From: Marinobacter maritimus
GTDB taxonomy: Bacteria; Pseudomonadota; Gammaproteobacteria; Pseudomonadales; Oleiphilaceae
Direction of reading: 5' to 3'
Assembly (NCBI RefSeq): GCF_007671675.1
Contig: NZ_VCGW01000003.1
Coordinates: 496,001-560,000, forward strand
DNA: 64,000 bases
Shown here: positions 1-9,099 of the stretch, piece by piece
Layout of the letters: each line of letters begins with the position of its first letter
Position numbering within the stretch: the first letter of the stretch is position 1
Notes under the pieces: generated by a model
The model's input: the letters and a program-made list of their open reading frames with translations, nothing else
The model's database searches: none
Told to the model about the DNA's origin: nothing
Made by a program: the position numbers and the translations under genes

Positions 1-27
1 AGAAAGCGGTAATCGGGGTGTCAAAAA

Positions 28-666
28 TCACCTTATGAAGGGGTTGAGCATCCGGGTGAAGGTTCCGGTCAACTTGACCGGTGCGCTCAGCACAGAAAGT
101 GTTATGCAATCTTCGCATCCAACCGCGACCGGCTTGTGTTCATCCTGGTCGGTCAGAACGACAAAGTCCCACTGGTTGAAAACGCCATTCTGATCAGCGA
201 AAGCACCTTGTAACACGATGGTCGTTTCAGTACCCCGATGGGTGTGTGCGGGCGCTTTGCCTCCGGATACCAATTTTTGCAAAACCACCTGCTCATTCTG
301 GCCGGGAAATTTCTCGGTTATATCCAGCACACTGACATCACCCAGCTGGCGCTTCCAGGGCAGGTTGTTAATGTCCTCTCCCAGCAATTTCTGGAGAATA
401 CTGATTCTGGGTGCAGGTTTTGCCGCAGGTTGGGGCGTTGGGGAGCTGTCTATTTTTGCCAGAATGCGGTCAAACATTGACTCGGAGACGCTGACTTTCG
501 GCTGCTGCTCCATCATCACAGCGCCCAGGCTGTCGAGAGTATCTGCCCGGCTGCGGCAAAGGGAGCATTCGTTGAGGTGCAACCGGATGCACAGGGCATG
601 AGGTTCGCTCAAATTGCCTGCACTGTATTCCATCAGGCTCATGCTTTCGGGGTGGTGCCGTGTCAT
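28..666 (-). CDS. chrR: ChrR-type cupin/zinc anti-sigma factor
   Basis: Likely anti-sigma factor that holds the adjacent ECF sigma factor inactive in the cytoplasm. The N-terminal zinc anti-sigma domain is visible as H5 plus H30-x3-C34-x2-C37. A proline/alanine linker (about 75-87) leads to a C-terminal cupin domain with H141-x-H143-x3-E147 and H177. These positions agree closely with the zinc ligands known in Rhodobacter sphaeroides ChrR. In that family the cupin domain is needed to release the sigma factor after singlet-oxygen or peroxide stress; the same signal here is inference. The start codon overlaps the sigma gene stop by 4 nt, which fits translational coupling and paired stoichiometry. 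The length of 212 aa is normal for the family. Confidence 0.9.
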   Translation of the reverse strand: MTRHHPESMSLMEYSAGNLSEPHALCIRLHLNECSLCRSRADTLDSLGAVMMEQQPKVSVSESMFDRILAKIDSSPTPQPAAKPAPRISILQKLLGEDINNLPWKRQLGDVSVLDITEKFPGQNEQVVLQKLVSGGKAPAHTHRGTETTIVLQGAFADQNGVFNQWDFVVLTDQDEHKPVAVGCEDCITLSVLSAPVKLTGTFTRMLNPFIR

Positions 667-1319
667 GCTTTCTGGTCCTGCAAAATCACTTTCAACTTGT
701 TCAGCGCGAGGCGCACCCGGCTTTTGACCGTGCCGAGGGGAATATTCAGTTCGTCAGCCACCATCTGGTGGGACTTCTGCTCCATATACACTTTCGCTAT
801 CACGGTAATCTGTTCTTCTGGCAGGTGTTTCAAAGACTCTCTCACACGCCGCTCGGACATCAGGCGATGCAGTGAGGTTACGGGTTCGTTATCGTCCTCG
901 CCCGGGATTTGCCAGAGATCTTCCGTCTCAACTTGCATCTCTGCGCTGGTACGGCGCATCTTGCGCAGCATATCGATACGCTGGTTACGTGCGATGGTGA
1001 AGATCCAGGTTGAAGCTGCGGCTTTCTGCCAGTCGTATAGACATGCTCGCCTCCAGATTGAGACAAATACTTCCTGCACCAATTCTTCAGCGTGACTGGC
1101 CATACCGTTTGCCATGGCGTAATACTTGAGCTGTGGGGCAAAGTGTTCAAACAACGAATGATAGGCTTGGCGATCCTGGCTTTTCCCCACCTTCACCAAC
1201 AGCTGGCTCCAAGGGTCCTTGCGGCCCTCACCACGTGTTGGTTTCTGATCCAGTGTGGACACCGGACGCTCCTTGACTGTCGAATGATTTAATATTGTTA
1301 CATTGCCCATTGTATGCAC
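663..1319 (-). CDS. rpoE: ECF RNA polymerase sigma factor, RpoE/ChrR-partnered type
   Basis: Extracytoplasmic-function sigma factor of 218 aa. Region 2 covers about residues 50-130, including HAEELVQEVFVSIWRRA and the region 2.4 stretch WIFTIARNQRIDMLRK. Region 4 covers about 165-215, with a helix-turn-helix around MVADELNIPLGTVKSRVRLA. The pairing with a ChrR-type anti-sigma factor places it in the ECF11-like group. The start chosen here is GTG at 1319; an ATG three codons in (1310) is an equally possible start because the ribosome-binding site is weak. A promoter of the kind recognised by this sigma group lies directly upstream, so autoregulation is likely. The gene is co-transcribed with the anti-sigma gene. 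Confidence 0.9.
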   Translation of the reverse strand: MHTMGNVTILNHSTVKERPVSTLDQKPTRGEGRKDPWSQLLVKVGKSQDRQAYHSLFEHFAPQLKYYAMANGMASHAEELVQEVFVSIWRRACLYDWQKAAASTWIFTIARNQRIDMLRKMRRTSAEMQVETEDLWQIPGEDDNEPVTSLHRLMSERRVRESLKHLPEEQITVIAKVYMEQKSHQMVADELNIPLGTVKSRVRLALNKLKVILQDQKA

Positions 1320-1343
1320 TCGCCCGGGGTTTGTCAGTTCTGG

Positions 1344-1373
1344 TACTTACGCGCCGGCTCTTTGTGCAGATCA
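1344..1373 (-). promoter_or_regulatory. Candidate autoregulatory ECF sigma (RpoE/ChrR-type) promoter
   Basis: On the minus strand TGATCT (1373-1368) is separated by exactly 18 nt from TAAGTA (1349-1344). This matches the promoter pattern known for Rhodobacter RpoE (TGATCC-N18-TAAGA). It lies about 25 nt before the sigma factor start codon, giving a predicted leader of roughly 18 nt. Confidence 0.7.
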
Positions 1374-1433
1374 ACTTGATGTAAAAGTTATTTTGTAACC
1401 CGGGTGATTTTTGTTCTGCTATTCAGAGAAACC

Positions 1434-3344
1434 CTAGTCTTCCAGATAGGTATACCCTTGAAGTCCGGCGGCCAGTTCCTCCATCAAAGGTGCCTGGGCA
1501 TCCTGAGGCAGGTTGCTTGCTGAAAACTTCTCTCTATAGGCTGCCAGCAGAGCTTCGGGTTCAAAGTTCACGTACCTGAGCACGTGGGCAACCGTATCGC
1601 CGATTATGGGAACGCCGGTGTCGAATCCCCCTGAGTCGTTCAGGCGCACATCCACGGAATGGGTGTCTCCAAACAGGTTGTGCATGTCGCCCAGAATTTC
1701 CTGGTAAGCACCGGTCATGAAGAAGCCCATCAACAAGGCTTCGCCGGGTTTATCTTCCGGTAAGGGCAGGGTGGTTTCCGTGCCCTGGCCATCTACATAA
1801 CGGTCAATGCGTCCATCGGAATCGCAGGTTATGTCCTGAATCACCGCACGCCGGCTGAGCGGGCGGTTGAGGCCGTTCACTGGCATGACGGGAAATATCT
1901 GGTCTATGCCCCACACATCGGGCAGCGACTGAAACAATGAGAAATTGACAAACAACTTCGCGGCCAGTTTTTCATTCAGCTCATCAATAATTTCACGGTG
2001 AGCTCTGCTGTTTTTATCGAGCTGCCCCTGCAGAAGTCGACAGCAGCGTATATAAAGCGTCTCGGAGTCCGCGCGTTCCTGCAAAGAGAGCGTGCCGTGG
2101 GCAAACTGGCCGTGAACATCTGCCATGGCATGCAACACATCGTGATAGATTTCGGCCAGCGAGCGCGGAGATTCAGGGTCCTCAAGGTTTTCAAGGTCGC
2201 GCCAGAGGTCCTGCAGTGGCGCCGGTGAATCCTGCCTTGGCTGTTTGGCGGATTGTTCCTCCGGCTCCTCGTGGTCAATCACATTGGTTACCAGCACCGA
2301 ATGGTGTGCGGTCAACGCTCGGCCAGATTCGCTGATCAGATCGGGGTGAGGATGGCCGTGGCGATCGCATTCGGCTTGCAGCACGTGCACGACGTTGTAA
2401 GCGTATTCGTGCATGCTGTAGTTCATCGAGCAGGCGCTGCGGGAACGAGTACCCTCGTAATCAACACCCAGGCCACCGCCGATATCAACGGTGTTCACGG
2501 GTGCACCCATCTGCCTGAGTTCACTGTAAAAGCGCGCGCACTCACGAAGGCCTGTTTGAATATCACGGATATTGGCAATCTGTGAGCCCAGATGAAAGTG
2601 CAGCAGCTGAAGCGTGTCCAGAGCGCCCGCTTTGCGCAAGGTATTCACCACGTCCAGAACCTGGCTGGCAGACAGCCCGAACTTGGATTTTTCACCGCCG
2701 GTGTTTTGCCAGTTGCCCTTGCCGATAGTCGCCAGCCGAACGCGCACGCCGATAAGTGGTGACACCTCAAGCTTCCTGGCTTCGTCCAGAATGAGCGGCA
2801 GCTCAGACTGCTTTTCCACCACGATATAAACCCGGTGACCCAGTTTCTGCCCAATCAGCGCCAGGCGGATGTACTCCCGATCCTTGTAGCCGTTGCATAC
2901 GATAACCGAGCCAGGCCGCCGTGCCAGGGCAAGCACCGCCATCAGTTCTGGCTTGCTGCCAGCCTCCAGACCAATTTGCCCATTGCTGGCGGCTGGCTCT
3001 GCGGCGATCAGCTCCTCAACCACCCTGCGTTGCTGATTTACCTTGATGGGGTAGACCGCGGTGTACCGCCCTTTATAGTCATGTTCTTCGGCAACTTTGT
3101 TAAACGCATTGCACAGCTTGTTCACCCGATCGTGAAGGATGTCCGTGAAGCGGATAAGCACGGGTAGCTGGAGCCCGGAGCCCACCAGTGAGCGAGTGAG
3201 CTCGGGCAAATTGATCTCGGCCTCACTCTTGCCGCGGTTTGGCCGGATAACAACCTCGCCCTCCGGATTAACACCGATATAACCATCGCTCCATTGGGCG
3301 ATGTTATAAACCTTGTGAGCCGGGGAGTTGCTGGTATTGCTCAT
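1434..3344 (-). CDS. speA: Biosynthetic arginine decarboxylase
   Basis: PLP-dependent decarboxylation of L-arginine to agmatine, the first step of putrescine synthesis by the agmatine route. The protein is 636 aa, the usual length of SpeA. The N-terminal fold-III PLP barrel contains the lysine motif AVYPIKVNQ near residue 100. The glycine-rich phosphate-binding stretch VDIGGGLGVDYEGT lies near 285, and the C-terminal beta domain carries the active-site cysteine region ITCDSDGRID near 520. It is transcribed away from speE, which lies 214 nt beyond its start, so the two polyamine genes form a divergent pair. No agmatinase gene is visible in the window, so the route to putrescine must be completed elsewhere. 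Confidence 0.96.
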   Translation of the reverse strand: MSNTSNSPAHKVYNIAQWSDGYIGVNPEGEVVIRPNRGKSEAEINLPELTRSLVGSGLQLPVLIRFTDILHDRVNKLCNAFNKVAEEHDYKGRYTAVYPIKVNQQRRVVEELIAAEPAASNGQIGLEAGSKPELMAVLALARRPGSVIVCNGYKDREYIRLALIGQKLGHRVYIVVEKQSELPLILDEARKLEVSPLIGVRVRLATIGKGNWQNTGGEKSKFGLSASQVLDVVNTLRKAGALDTLQLLHFHLGSQIANIRDIQTGLRECARFYSELRQMGAPVNTVDIGGGLGVDYEGTRSRSACSMNYSMHEYAYNVVHVLQAECDRHGHPHPDLISESGRALTAHHSVLVTNVIDHEEPEEQSAKQPRQDSPAPLQDLWRDLENLEDPESPRSLAEIYHDVLHAMADVHGQFAHGTLSLQERADSETLYIRCCRLLQGQLDKNSRAHREIIDELNEKLAAKLFVNFSLFQSLPDVWGIDQIFPVMPVNGLNRPLSRRAVIQDITCDSDGRIDRYVDGQGTETTLPLPEDKPGEALLMGFFMTGAYQEILGDMHNLFGDTHSVDVRLNDSGGFDTGVPIIGDTVAHVLRYVNFEPEALLAAYREKFSASNLPQDAQAPLMEELAAGLQGYTYLED

Positions 3345-3558
3345 GGCTTCTGTCCTTCTGGTAAAACCGGGGCCGGGCAGGTCGGCTGAATGGCTGGTAT
3401 TGTAGGGTTTAGCCTTTGCAGCTGAAAGTCTTCGCTGTCGTTTATCAAGGCCGCACGGTCGCTAAACCGCAGAAATCCCCAACAAATATTTTGGCTGGCC
3501 GCTGCACACCTCTACAATATGCACTTCAAATATGCCCCAGGTTTCGCAGGAGAGCACA

Positions 3559-4440
3559 ATGACAACGCTGAGCAACAACTGGTTTACCGAGGTCTTCCAG
3601 GATCAGGGGACCGCATTTTCCCTGCAGGTGAAAAAGAAACTGCACGAAGAGCAGACGCCGTTTCAAAAGCTGGAAATCTACGAAACGGAAACCTTCGGTA
3701 ACCTGATGGTGCTGGATGGCTGCGTAATGCTGACCACCCGGGACAATTTTCTTTATCACGAAATGATGACCCACCCGGCTTTGTTTACCCACAAAAAGCC
3801 GAAAAAAGTTGTGATTGTTGGTGGCGGCGATTGCGGCACTCTGAAGGAAGTATTGAAGCATCCTGACGTTGAAGAAGCCTGGCAAGTTGAAATTGACGAG
3901 CGTGTTACCCGTATGTCCGAGGAGTACTTTCCCGAACTCTGCGAATCCAACCATGACCCGCGTGCCAATTTCTTCTTTGGCGACGGCATAAAGTGGGTGC
4001 GGGAAGTGGATCCCGGCAGCATCGATATCCTCATTATCGATAGCACCGACCCGGTCGGCCCAGCAGAAGGCTTGTTTGCCCTGGATTTCTATCGTGATGC
4101 CATGCTGGCACTGGGTGATGGCGGTATTATTGTGCAACAGAGCGAATCGCCATTGCTGCACACCGAAACCATCATAAAAGACATCCATAACGACATGCGG
4201 AAAGCCGGCTTCGACCACGTGCAAACGCTGCCATTTCCACAGCCCGTATATCCCACCGGCTGGTGGAGCTGCACCATGGCAAGTAAAGACAATCCGGTAA
4301 GGTATTTCCGCGAGGACGACGTAAACAATCGCCCGTTCGTGACGCGTTACTACAATTCAGGAATTCACCACGGTGCGCTCGCCATGCCGCAGTTCATGAT
4401 TGACGCGCTGGAAGACGAAACGCGACCGGCAGAGGGTTAG
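3559..4440 (+). CDS. speE: Polyamine aminopropyltransferase (spermidine synthase)
   Basis: Transfers the aminopropyl group from decarboxylated S-adenosylmethionine to putrescine, giving spermidine. The dcSAM-binding loop GGGDCGTLKEVLKHP is near residues 93-107. The catalytic aspartate lies in IDSTDPVGPAEG, and the gate-keeping PTGWWS lies further on. The start at 3559 is preferred over an in-frame start nine codons upstream because AGGAG sits 8 nt before it; this gives 293 aa, close to E. coli SpeE. It is divergent from speA. The next gene starts 11 nt after the stop and is probably co-transcribed. Confidence 0.95.
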   Translation: MTTLSNNWFTEVFQDQGTAFSLQVKKKLHEEQTPFQKLEIYETETFGNLMVLDGCVMLTTRDNFLYHEMMTHPALFTHKKPKKVVIVGGGDCGTLKEVLKHPDVEEAWQVEIDERVTRMSEEYFPELCESNHDPRANFFFGDGIKWVREVDPGSIDILIIDSTDPVGPAEGLFALDFYRDAMLALGDGGIIVQQSESPLLHTETIIKDIHNDMRKAGFDHVQTLPFPQPVYPTGWWSCTMASKDNPVRYFREDDVNNRPFVTRYYNSGIHHGALAMPQFMIDALEDETRPAEG

Positions 4441-4450
4441 TTCCAGCTCT

Positions 4451-4948
4451 ATGATCAAGCAAAACGAACCCAGCCTGACGCCTCAGCAGGCGCTTGCGCA
4501 AACCCTGGACGATTGTCAGCCTGACACACTGCTGGTATGCGGCACGCTGCCGGTTCGTCTGGGTCGGGCCTGGCACAAGCAGTATCCGGACAGACTTTAC
4601 ACCGAATTGTTGCTGTCAGCTCCCAACAACGGTCTGCCGTCGGCGGACACACACGATCTGGCACTGATTGAGGGCGCTCTGGAGCAATTGAGCCATGAAG
4701 AAGGCACCCTGATGCTTGGCCAGCTACGCAACTTTGGCACGCACCGGATAGCCGTGATTATCACCAGCGAGTCGGGCTGGCAAATGAGCGACTTCCTCAG
4801 CCTGGGTTTCACACGTCAGGAGCACTTGCATGGCACTCCAGCCCGCACGCTGTATACCTACAACATCGATAGTTACAATAGGCGGCGGGACTGGAACAAC
4901 CCCCAATACTGGGCTAACCCCGAAATGTGGGACAAGGCACGCTGGTGA
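4451..4948 (+). CDS. Conserved small protein, DUF6231-like
   Basis: A 165-aa soluble protein with no signal peptide or membrane segment. It begins near 4451, only 11 nt after speE, so the two are probably transcribed together. The sequence has a Rossmann-like alternation (DTLLVCGTLPVRLG, then DLALIEGALEQL and HRIAVIITSE) resembling the core of a methyltransferase-like fold without a clear SAM-binding glycine loop. The C-terminus is rich in Trp, Asn and Arg (YNRRRDWNNPQYWANP). It resembles proteins listed as DUF6231 in marine gammaproteobacteria; this family name is from memory and uncertain. Function unknown. Confidence 0.75.
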   Translation: MIKQNEPSLTPQQALAQTLDDCQPDTLLVCGTLPVRLGRAWHKQYPDRLYTELLLSAPNNGLPSADTHDLALIEGALEQLSHEEGTLMLGQLRNFGTHRIAVIITSESGWQMSDFLSLGFTRQEHLHGTPARTLYTYNIDSYNRRRDWNNPQYWANPEMWDKARW

Positions 4949-4953
4949 GCGTC

Positions 4954-6138
4954 CTACTCCACGACCCAGATTCGCTCCAGAGTCAGCTGATCAGGATCAA
5001 ACTGATACACACTGATACCGCCGGTAGACTGATGCCCCATCGCCAGAATACCGGCCTCGGGTGAGGTGGCGATGGCGGTATTGCGGGAGTATTGGCTGCC
5101 GTAGGTGACCAGTTTGGGTGATTCGCCCAGATCAAAGTATTTCACGGGCCAGGGGCTACCGGTTTTGAATAGAGCGGCCATGTGACTGTTGTTGCCGAAG
5201 CGGAGGTAGTATTCGCTGTTGTGGATGAAGGCTAGGGCTATGGTGAAGGTATGGAGGCCTGCCGATGCTTCGATGAGGCCGCTATCGTCCCAATTTCGTA
5301 GGTCACCCGTTTCGTATGGTGAATCATCAAGGTAAACGCCACTGTGGTATGACGATAATCGATGCTTCATATCCGGCTGATTAGTGTTCCAGAACAGCCC
5401 GATTCCAGCTTCGTCTGCACTAACAACCCATTGTCCATCGGGGCTGAGCGTCGCATGGGTTTTGGAGGAGTTGCCATCCAGTTTCGCAGTCGGTTTTCGG
5501 GCTTCGATGTTCCATAAAGCAACACTGTAAAGGTAACGGTATTCTGCACCCTGATCCAGAACATCTTGTAGTGATCGATAGTAAGGTGGTTCAAACCCTT
5601 TAGGCTCGCCACTCCCTGCAGAAACCATCAATTGCTCCGAATCGTCCATTGAGAGATTGAGAAGTTTGTGATATCCAAAAAAAGCTCTGCCATCGGTTGC
5701 CTTCAGTGTTTCTGTAGATCCATCTTCCGATCGTCGAAATATGCCCCAACCAATGTCAGAGTAGTAATAGGTGTTGAGGTCCTGGGTCATAAAATGACCA
5801 TAGGTGGGTTTGTCCAGCTCAAAAGCTTTTTGGACCTCGCCGTTTACCGATTGAGCGGTGACAACATTGTCGAGACCCTGCCAGAGAAACGTGGGTTGCT
5901 GTTTGATAAAGTATGCGCTGTAGATGTTGGCGTTGCGGCTGATAATTTTACGGCGATGTTTTTTTAAATCCCAAAGAATCAGCTTCTGATCCTTGTGGGC
6001 GGTGATGGCAAATGCCCCGTTCTCGGAAACAGAGGCGCTCATGATCGGTCCGGAGGAGTGATAGCCTTGCCACAAACCGTACCCAGCAGCCAACATCAGC
6101 CCCAGTAGCAAAAGCGTCCGTAAATTGAATTTGCTCAT
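4954..6138 (-). CDS. Membrane-anchored beta-propeller-like protein, candidate effector immunity protein
   Basis: 394 aa with an N-terminal signal anchor (about residues 7-25: LRTLLLLGLMLAAGYGLW), so the rest should face the periplasm. The body contains WD40-like strands such as GAFAITAHKDQKLILWDLK and DGQWVVSADEAGIGLFWNT, suggesting a beta-propeller. It overlaps the hydrolase gene at position 6138 and is the last gene of a DUF4123 - hydrolase - propeller operon. In type VI secretion cassettes the gene after a lipase-type effector usually encodes a periplasmic or membrane immunity protein, and that is the working proposal here. The immunity role is inference from position and topology only; no known immunity motif is recognisable. 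Confidence 0.7.
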   Translation of the reverse strand: MSKFNLRTLLLLGLMLAAGYGLWQGYHSSGPIMSASVSENGAFAITAHKDQKLILWDLKKHRRKIISRNANIYSAYFIKQQPTFLWQGLDNVVTAQSVNGEVQKAFELDKPTYGHFMTQDLNTYYYSDIGWGIFRRSEDGSTETLKATDGRAFFGYHKLLNLSMDDSEQLMVSAGSGEPKGFEPPYYRSLQDVLDQGAEYRYLYSVALWNIEARKPTAKLDGNSSKTHATLSPDGQWVVSADEAGIGLFWNTNQPDMKHRLSSYHSGVYLDDSPYETGDLRNWDDSGLIEASAGLHTFTIALAFIHNSEYYLRFGNNSHMAALFKTGSPWPVKYFDLGESPKLVTYGSQYSRNTAIATSPEAGILAMGHQSTGGISVYQFDPDQLTLERIWVVE

Positions 6139-8063
6139 CAGTAACGTCCAAACTTTGAATTTGCCAACAATCTGTTTTGCATGATTTCCCGTTGATAGAT
6201 TTCTTCAAATAATTCTTGGGTTGGGGTTTTCATACCTGAGTGGATGAAAAGCCACTTTGACTGGTTGGCAGGAATAAACTTGCCGTCATTCAAAGACTCG
6301 AAGATGAACTTGTCAAATGCTGTTGCCTCCTCATTAGCAACCTCATCAAACCCCACATACCCCAGCGCCGGCCTCGGCGATTGCTCCGGAAACCAACCAT
6401 TCACCGCAAGCTTCTTCAAACGAAAAACATAATCCTTGGCTATCTGCAGGCTTACGCTGGCTCGGTGGTTCAGGGGCGCCAGCAGGGTGTAGTCCGGTGG
6501 CCGCTCGCCGTTACGCAAGCAATCTATGCAGGGCTGCCACAAGGCATCAGCTTCGGCAAGAATGTCTTTTTCGAGCCTGTCCCAGTTTGCTTGGACGGTT
6601 TTCTTGACGGCTTCGGGTACATACGCCGAGCGCTGAGGATGGGCCGTTTTCCCGGCTTCAAAGGTGAGGGGCAAGTAATCCTTGTAGAGCTTTTCAATGG
6701 CAGGCCCGAAGCCGTTATCCAGAAAGCTCGGGAAGCACCACCATTTTTTGTTATAAGCACCGTGCAGTTTACCGAGTATTTCATCCATTGGGGCATCGGC
6801 CTTGGCCAGAGTCCAGGCAGTCATTGCCAAGGGTTGAATGTGGTGCAGGGCCTTTTGCCACCAGGCTCTGTCGTCGGCATTTTCTGGCCCAAGAATCCCG
6901 TCGCCACGGGAATGCAGCACCACAATTTTGCGGGCTGCGCTATGGGCGGAAGGAAACACCCCTAGCCCCAGAGGGTGTACATCGCGGCTGTTGTTGTTGG
7001 TAAGTGCGTTGTCGGCAACGGCGGGTTGCCAGAGAAAGAGGTGGTCGACCAGGTTGCTTCTCCCTATCGTGCCCACAATGTTCAAGGCAGTGAGCGCAAC
7101 CCGGGCGCCCAAGGAGTGGGAGATCAGGTTGATGGCAATGCCTGCATCCGCCAATTGCAGCAGTAGCGGGGCCAAACGTCGCCCGCTTGTCATAGCATTC
7201 AGCTCAGCTTGCATGAAGTCGGTGGAACCCGTATCGCCGGGCCAGGAAATGTTGATGATTCGGCTGTAAGGCATCCAGTCCTTGCCGTCAAAACCCGCTG
7301 CGCGATTCAACTGGTACTCCATGTGAATGGCCCAGCTGTGAGCGCCTGTGCCATTCACATCGTCATCTTCCAGTGGACTGGCGGTAAACTCCGATAGGGC
7401 TTCCGTGTCCTGCCAAACTGTAGCCTTATTAGGGTGCCAGGCGGTTCTGGGGCCTGGCCCATGGCCGCCGTAGTGTTTTTGACTGTCTTGGCGGTTCAGG
7501 AACCGCCCCCACTCTCCATGGGACACGTTGTAGCCATGGATGTAGATAAGCGCGTTATTACCGTTTTCCCGGAAGTAATCCAGTTGTTCGTCTGTTAGTA
7601 AATCACCCGATGCCGGCGCCGGCTCCCGTAGGCTGATGATCACCGGCGGCGGCAGGTGTATGACCCTGGCTTTGCGTTCGCCCTGAATAACGGTGAGGTC
7701 TACGCCCTCGTCGAGGTAATGGCCGGGGGCGAAGCGGCGTTGTTCGCTTACGGTATCGAAGCCTATCAGGTGTTCTCCCTCCGGCTCCTCCGGCCAGTGC
7801 CATCTGGCGTTGCCTGTGACGAGTTGAGTGAAGATAGCTTCGGCATTGTCTGGCGTATGTTCTGTGCCATCCTGCAGTGCCACCGTTGCAACATGGCCAC
7901 TCTCATCTTTGATCGTGCCTGCGTTGATAAAAGCCTTGGGGCGCCTGAGGTTATCCGAGCGTTGTAGACGCACATTTGCTGTTTCGTGCGCGCAAATGGG
8001 CGCGCCATGGGCTCCCAGAGGTGCTGAGCTGGGTGAAAAGGGCAGGTTGCTTGCGGGTGTCAT
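6138..8063 (-). CDS. Alpha/beta hydrolase, probable type VI secretion lipase-like effector
   Basis: 641-aa alpha/beta-hydrolase fold protein. The strand NALIYIHGYNVSHGEWG near residue 170 supplies the oxyanion-side HGYN motif. The nucleophile elbow is INLISHSLGARVALTAL near 315, a variant SHSLG in place of GxSxG. An acidic residue and a histidine are plausible in KIVVLHSRGDGILGPEN further on. There is no signal peptide, as expected for a cargo effector. The N-terminal 60 residues lack hydrolase signatures and could be the adaptor-binding part. It lies directly between a DUF4123 adaptor gene and a periplasm-facing protein gene, the usual order adaptor - effector - immunity. No VgrG, Hcp or PAAR gene is in the window. 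Lipase or phospholipase substrate is unproven. Confidence 0.75.
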   Translation of the reverse strand: MTPASNLPFSPSSAPLGAHGAPICAHETANVRLQRSDNLRRPKAFINAGTIKDESGHVATVALQDGTEHTPDNAEAIFTQLVTGNARWHWPEEPEGEHLIGFDTVSEQRRFAPGHYLDEGVDLTVIQGERKARVIHLPPPVIISLREPAPASGDLLTDEQLDYFRENGNNALIYIHGYNVSHGEWGRFLNRQDSQKHYGGHGPGPRTAWHPNKATVWQDTEALSEFTASPLEDDDVNGTGAHSWAIHMEYQLNRAAGFDGKDWMPYSRIINISWPGDTGSTDFMQAELNAMTSGRRLAPLLLQLADAGIAINLISHSLGARVALTALNIVGTIGRSNLVDHLFLWQPAVADNALTNNNSRDVHPLGLGVFPSAHSAARKIVVLHSRGDGILGPENADDRAWWQKALHHIQPLAMTAWTLAKADAPMDEILGKLHGAYNKKWWCFPSFLDNGFGPAIEKLYKDYLPLTFEAGKTAHPQRSAYVPEAVKKTVQANWDRLEKDILAEADALWQPCIDCLRNGERPPDYTLLAPLNHRASVSLQIAKDYVFRLKKLAVNGWFPEQSPRPALGYVGFDEVANEEATAFDKFIFESLNDGKFIPANQSKWLFIHSGMKTPTQELFEEIYQREIMQNRLLANSKFGRY

Positions 8064-8942
8064 TCAGGTTCCCTCCTGTGAATGCGTCAGTGTTGCAAGT
8101 GTTTCCAGTGTGTCTGACCAATCGGCTCCTTGCCTGGTCTTGCGTACCGTCGTAAGTTCATCTTCGCTCAATACTCTGGTAAAGCCTTGCGTTACCAGAA
8201 GTCCAGCTCCTTCTATCAAAGCTTGCTCATTCGGAGCACTCAGCTCTATCAACTGCTGGAACCAGGAAGAAACGAGGTCATCAGCCAGCCCATTGCCTTG
8301 CGCAAGAGACGTTGCCAAAAGATGGCGGCGATAGCGTTCCACTGCAGCAAGATTCTCTTTGGTTAGCACAAGGGGTTGCGAGCACAGCTCATCTGACTCG
8401 TTCGAAACAGCCTGGGCTTTACTCGTCACAAGAGACCAGTTAGCGCCCGCATAGTGCCCATGAATTGCGGTTAACGGACCAAGCACCCGCAAACGCTGAT
8501 AGGGTGAAAGCGATGCCCCAAGGCTGCCAAACGTTGCTGGATCTGCATAACGAAAAAGGCTGTCACCGTGGGGAGCACTAACGGTATTCAGGCTCACAAA
8601 GTGATCGCGAATGTCTTCCAGTGTCAATAATGGGCCGTGCAGTGCCAGAGCCCTACCTTCTGCCAGCCAGTTACGCAGCCAATTTTCACTCTGGCTTGTG
8701 GTGGGCAGGATAATCAGAGGGCCATCATGGGCTTGTTCACGGTATTCCGAATGGATATACGGCAAGTCGTAAATGGGTGCTGGGTCGTGCTCAAACAGCA
8801 GGCGCAACACTTCAGGGTGTTTTGCCTGATCAACCAGATACCAGCCGGCATCTGCGTTCGATGGGGTTTTGTGATGGTAAAACGACGTGGTTGCGTGAGC
8901 CTTCTGGCTCAGGGCTGTGGAGTCCTTCATGGCTGCCTTCAT
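8064..8942 (-). CDS. DUF4123 type VI secretion adaptor (Tap/TEC-like)
   Basis: 292 aa. The N-terminal DUF4123 pattern is visible: AGWYLVDQAKHPEVLRLLF (about 32-50), then PIYDLPYIHSEY and GPLIILP, LRNWLAEGRALALHG, and the RYADPATFGSLGASLSPYQR block near 125-145. In characterised systems these proteins load a toxic effector onto a VgrG spike and are encoded next to it. The stop codon abuts the hydrolase start, supporting joint expression and a dedicated chaperone-cargo relation. The C-terminal half (about 190-290) is helical by composition and specific to this subgroup. The gene stands alone from any type VI structural cluster. Confidence 0.8.
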   Translation of the reverse strand: MKAAMKDSTALSQKAHATTSFYHHKTPSNADAGWYLVDQAKHPEVLRLLFEHDPAPIYDLPYIHSEYREQAHDGPLIILPTTSQSENWLRNWLAEGRALALHGPLLTLEDIRDHFVSLNTVSAPHGDSLFRYADPATFGSLGASLSPYQRLRVLGPLTAIHGHYAGANWSLVTSKAQAVSNESDELCSQPLVLTKENLAAVERYRRHLLATSLAQGNGLADDLVSSWFQQLIELSAPNEQALIEGAGLLVTQGFTRVLSEDELTTVRKTRQGADWSDTLETLATLTHSQEGT

Positions 8943-9051
8943 CTATCCTTAGATGACCAAAATGCAGTGTGATAGTAGCGGAACCCGAAAACACTGTCAC
9001 CTTCCGGGGCTTGTCAAAACCACTTTCAAGAAACAGGACTCCTGAAAATGA

Positions 9052-9079
9052 GAAGGGGCGCCCAGCCAGGCACCCCTTC
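9052..9079 (-). terminator. Hairpin terminator of glnK-amtB
   Basis: A ten-base-pair stem (AAGGGGCGCC with GGCACCCCTT, one G-T pair) surrounds a short loop 20 nt after the amtB stop. On the minus strand it is followed by the T-rich CTCATTTTC. Confidence 0.7.
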
Positions 9080-9099
9080 CAGTTCATCTACAGAGATTG

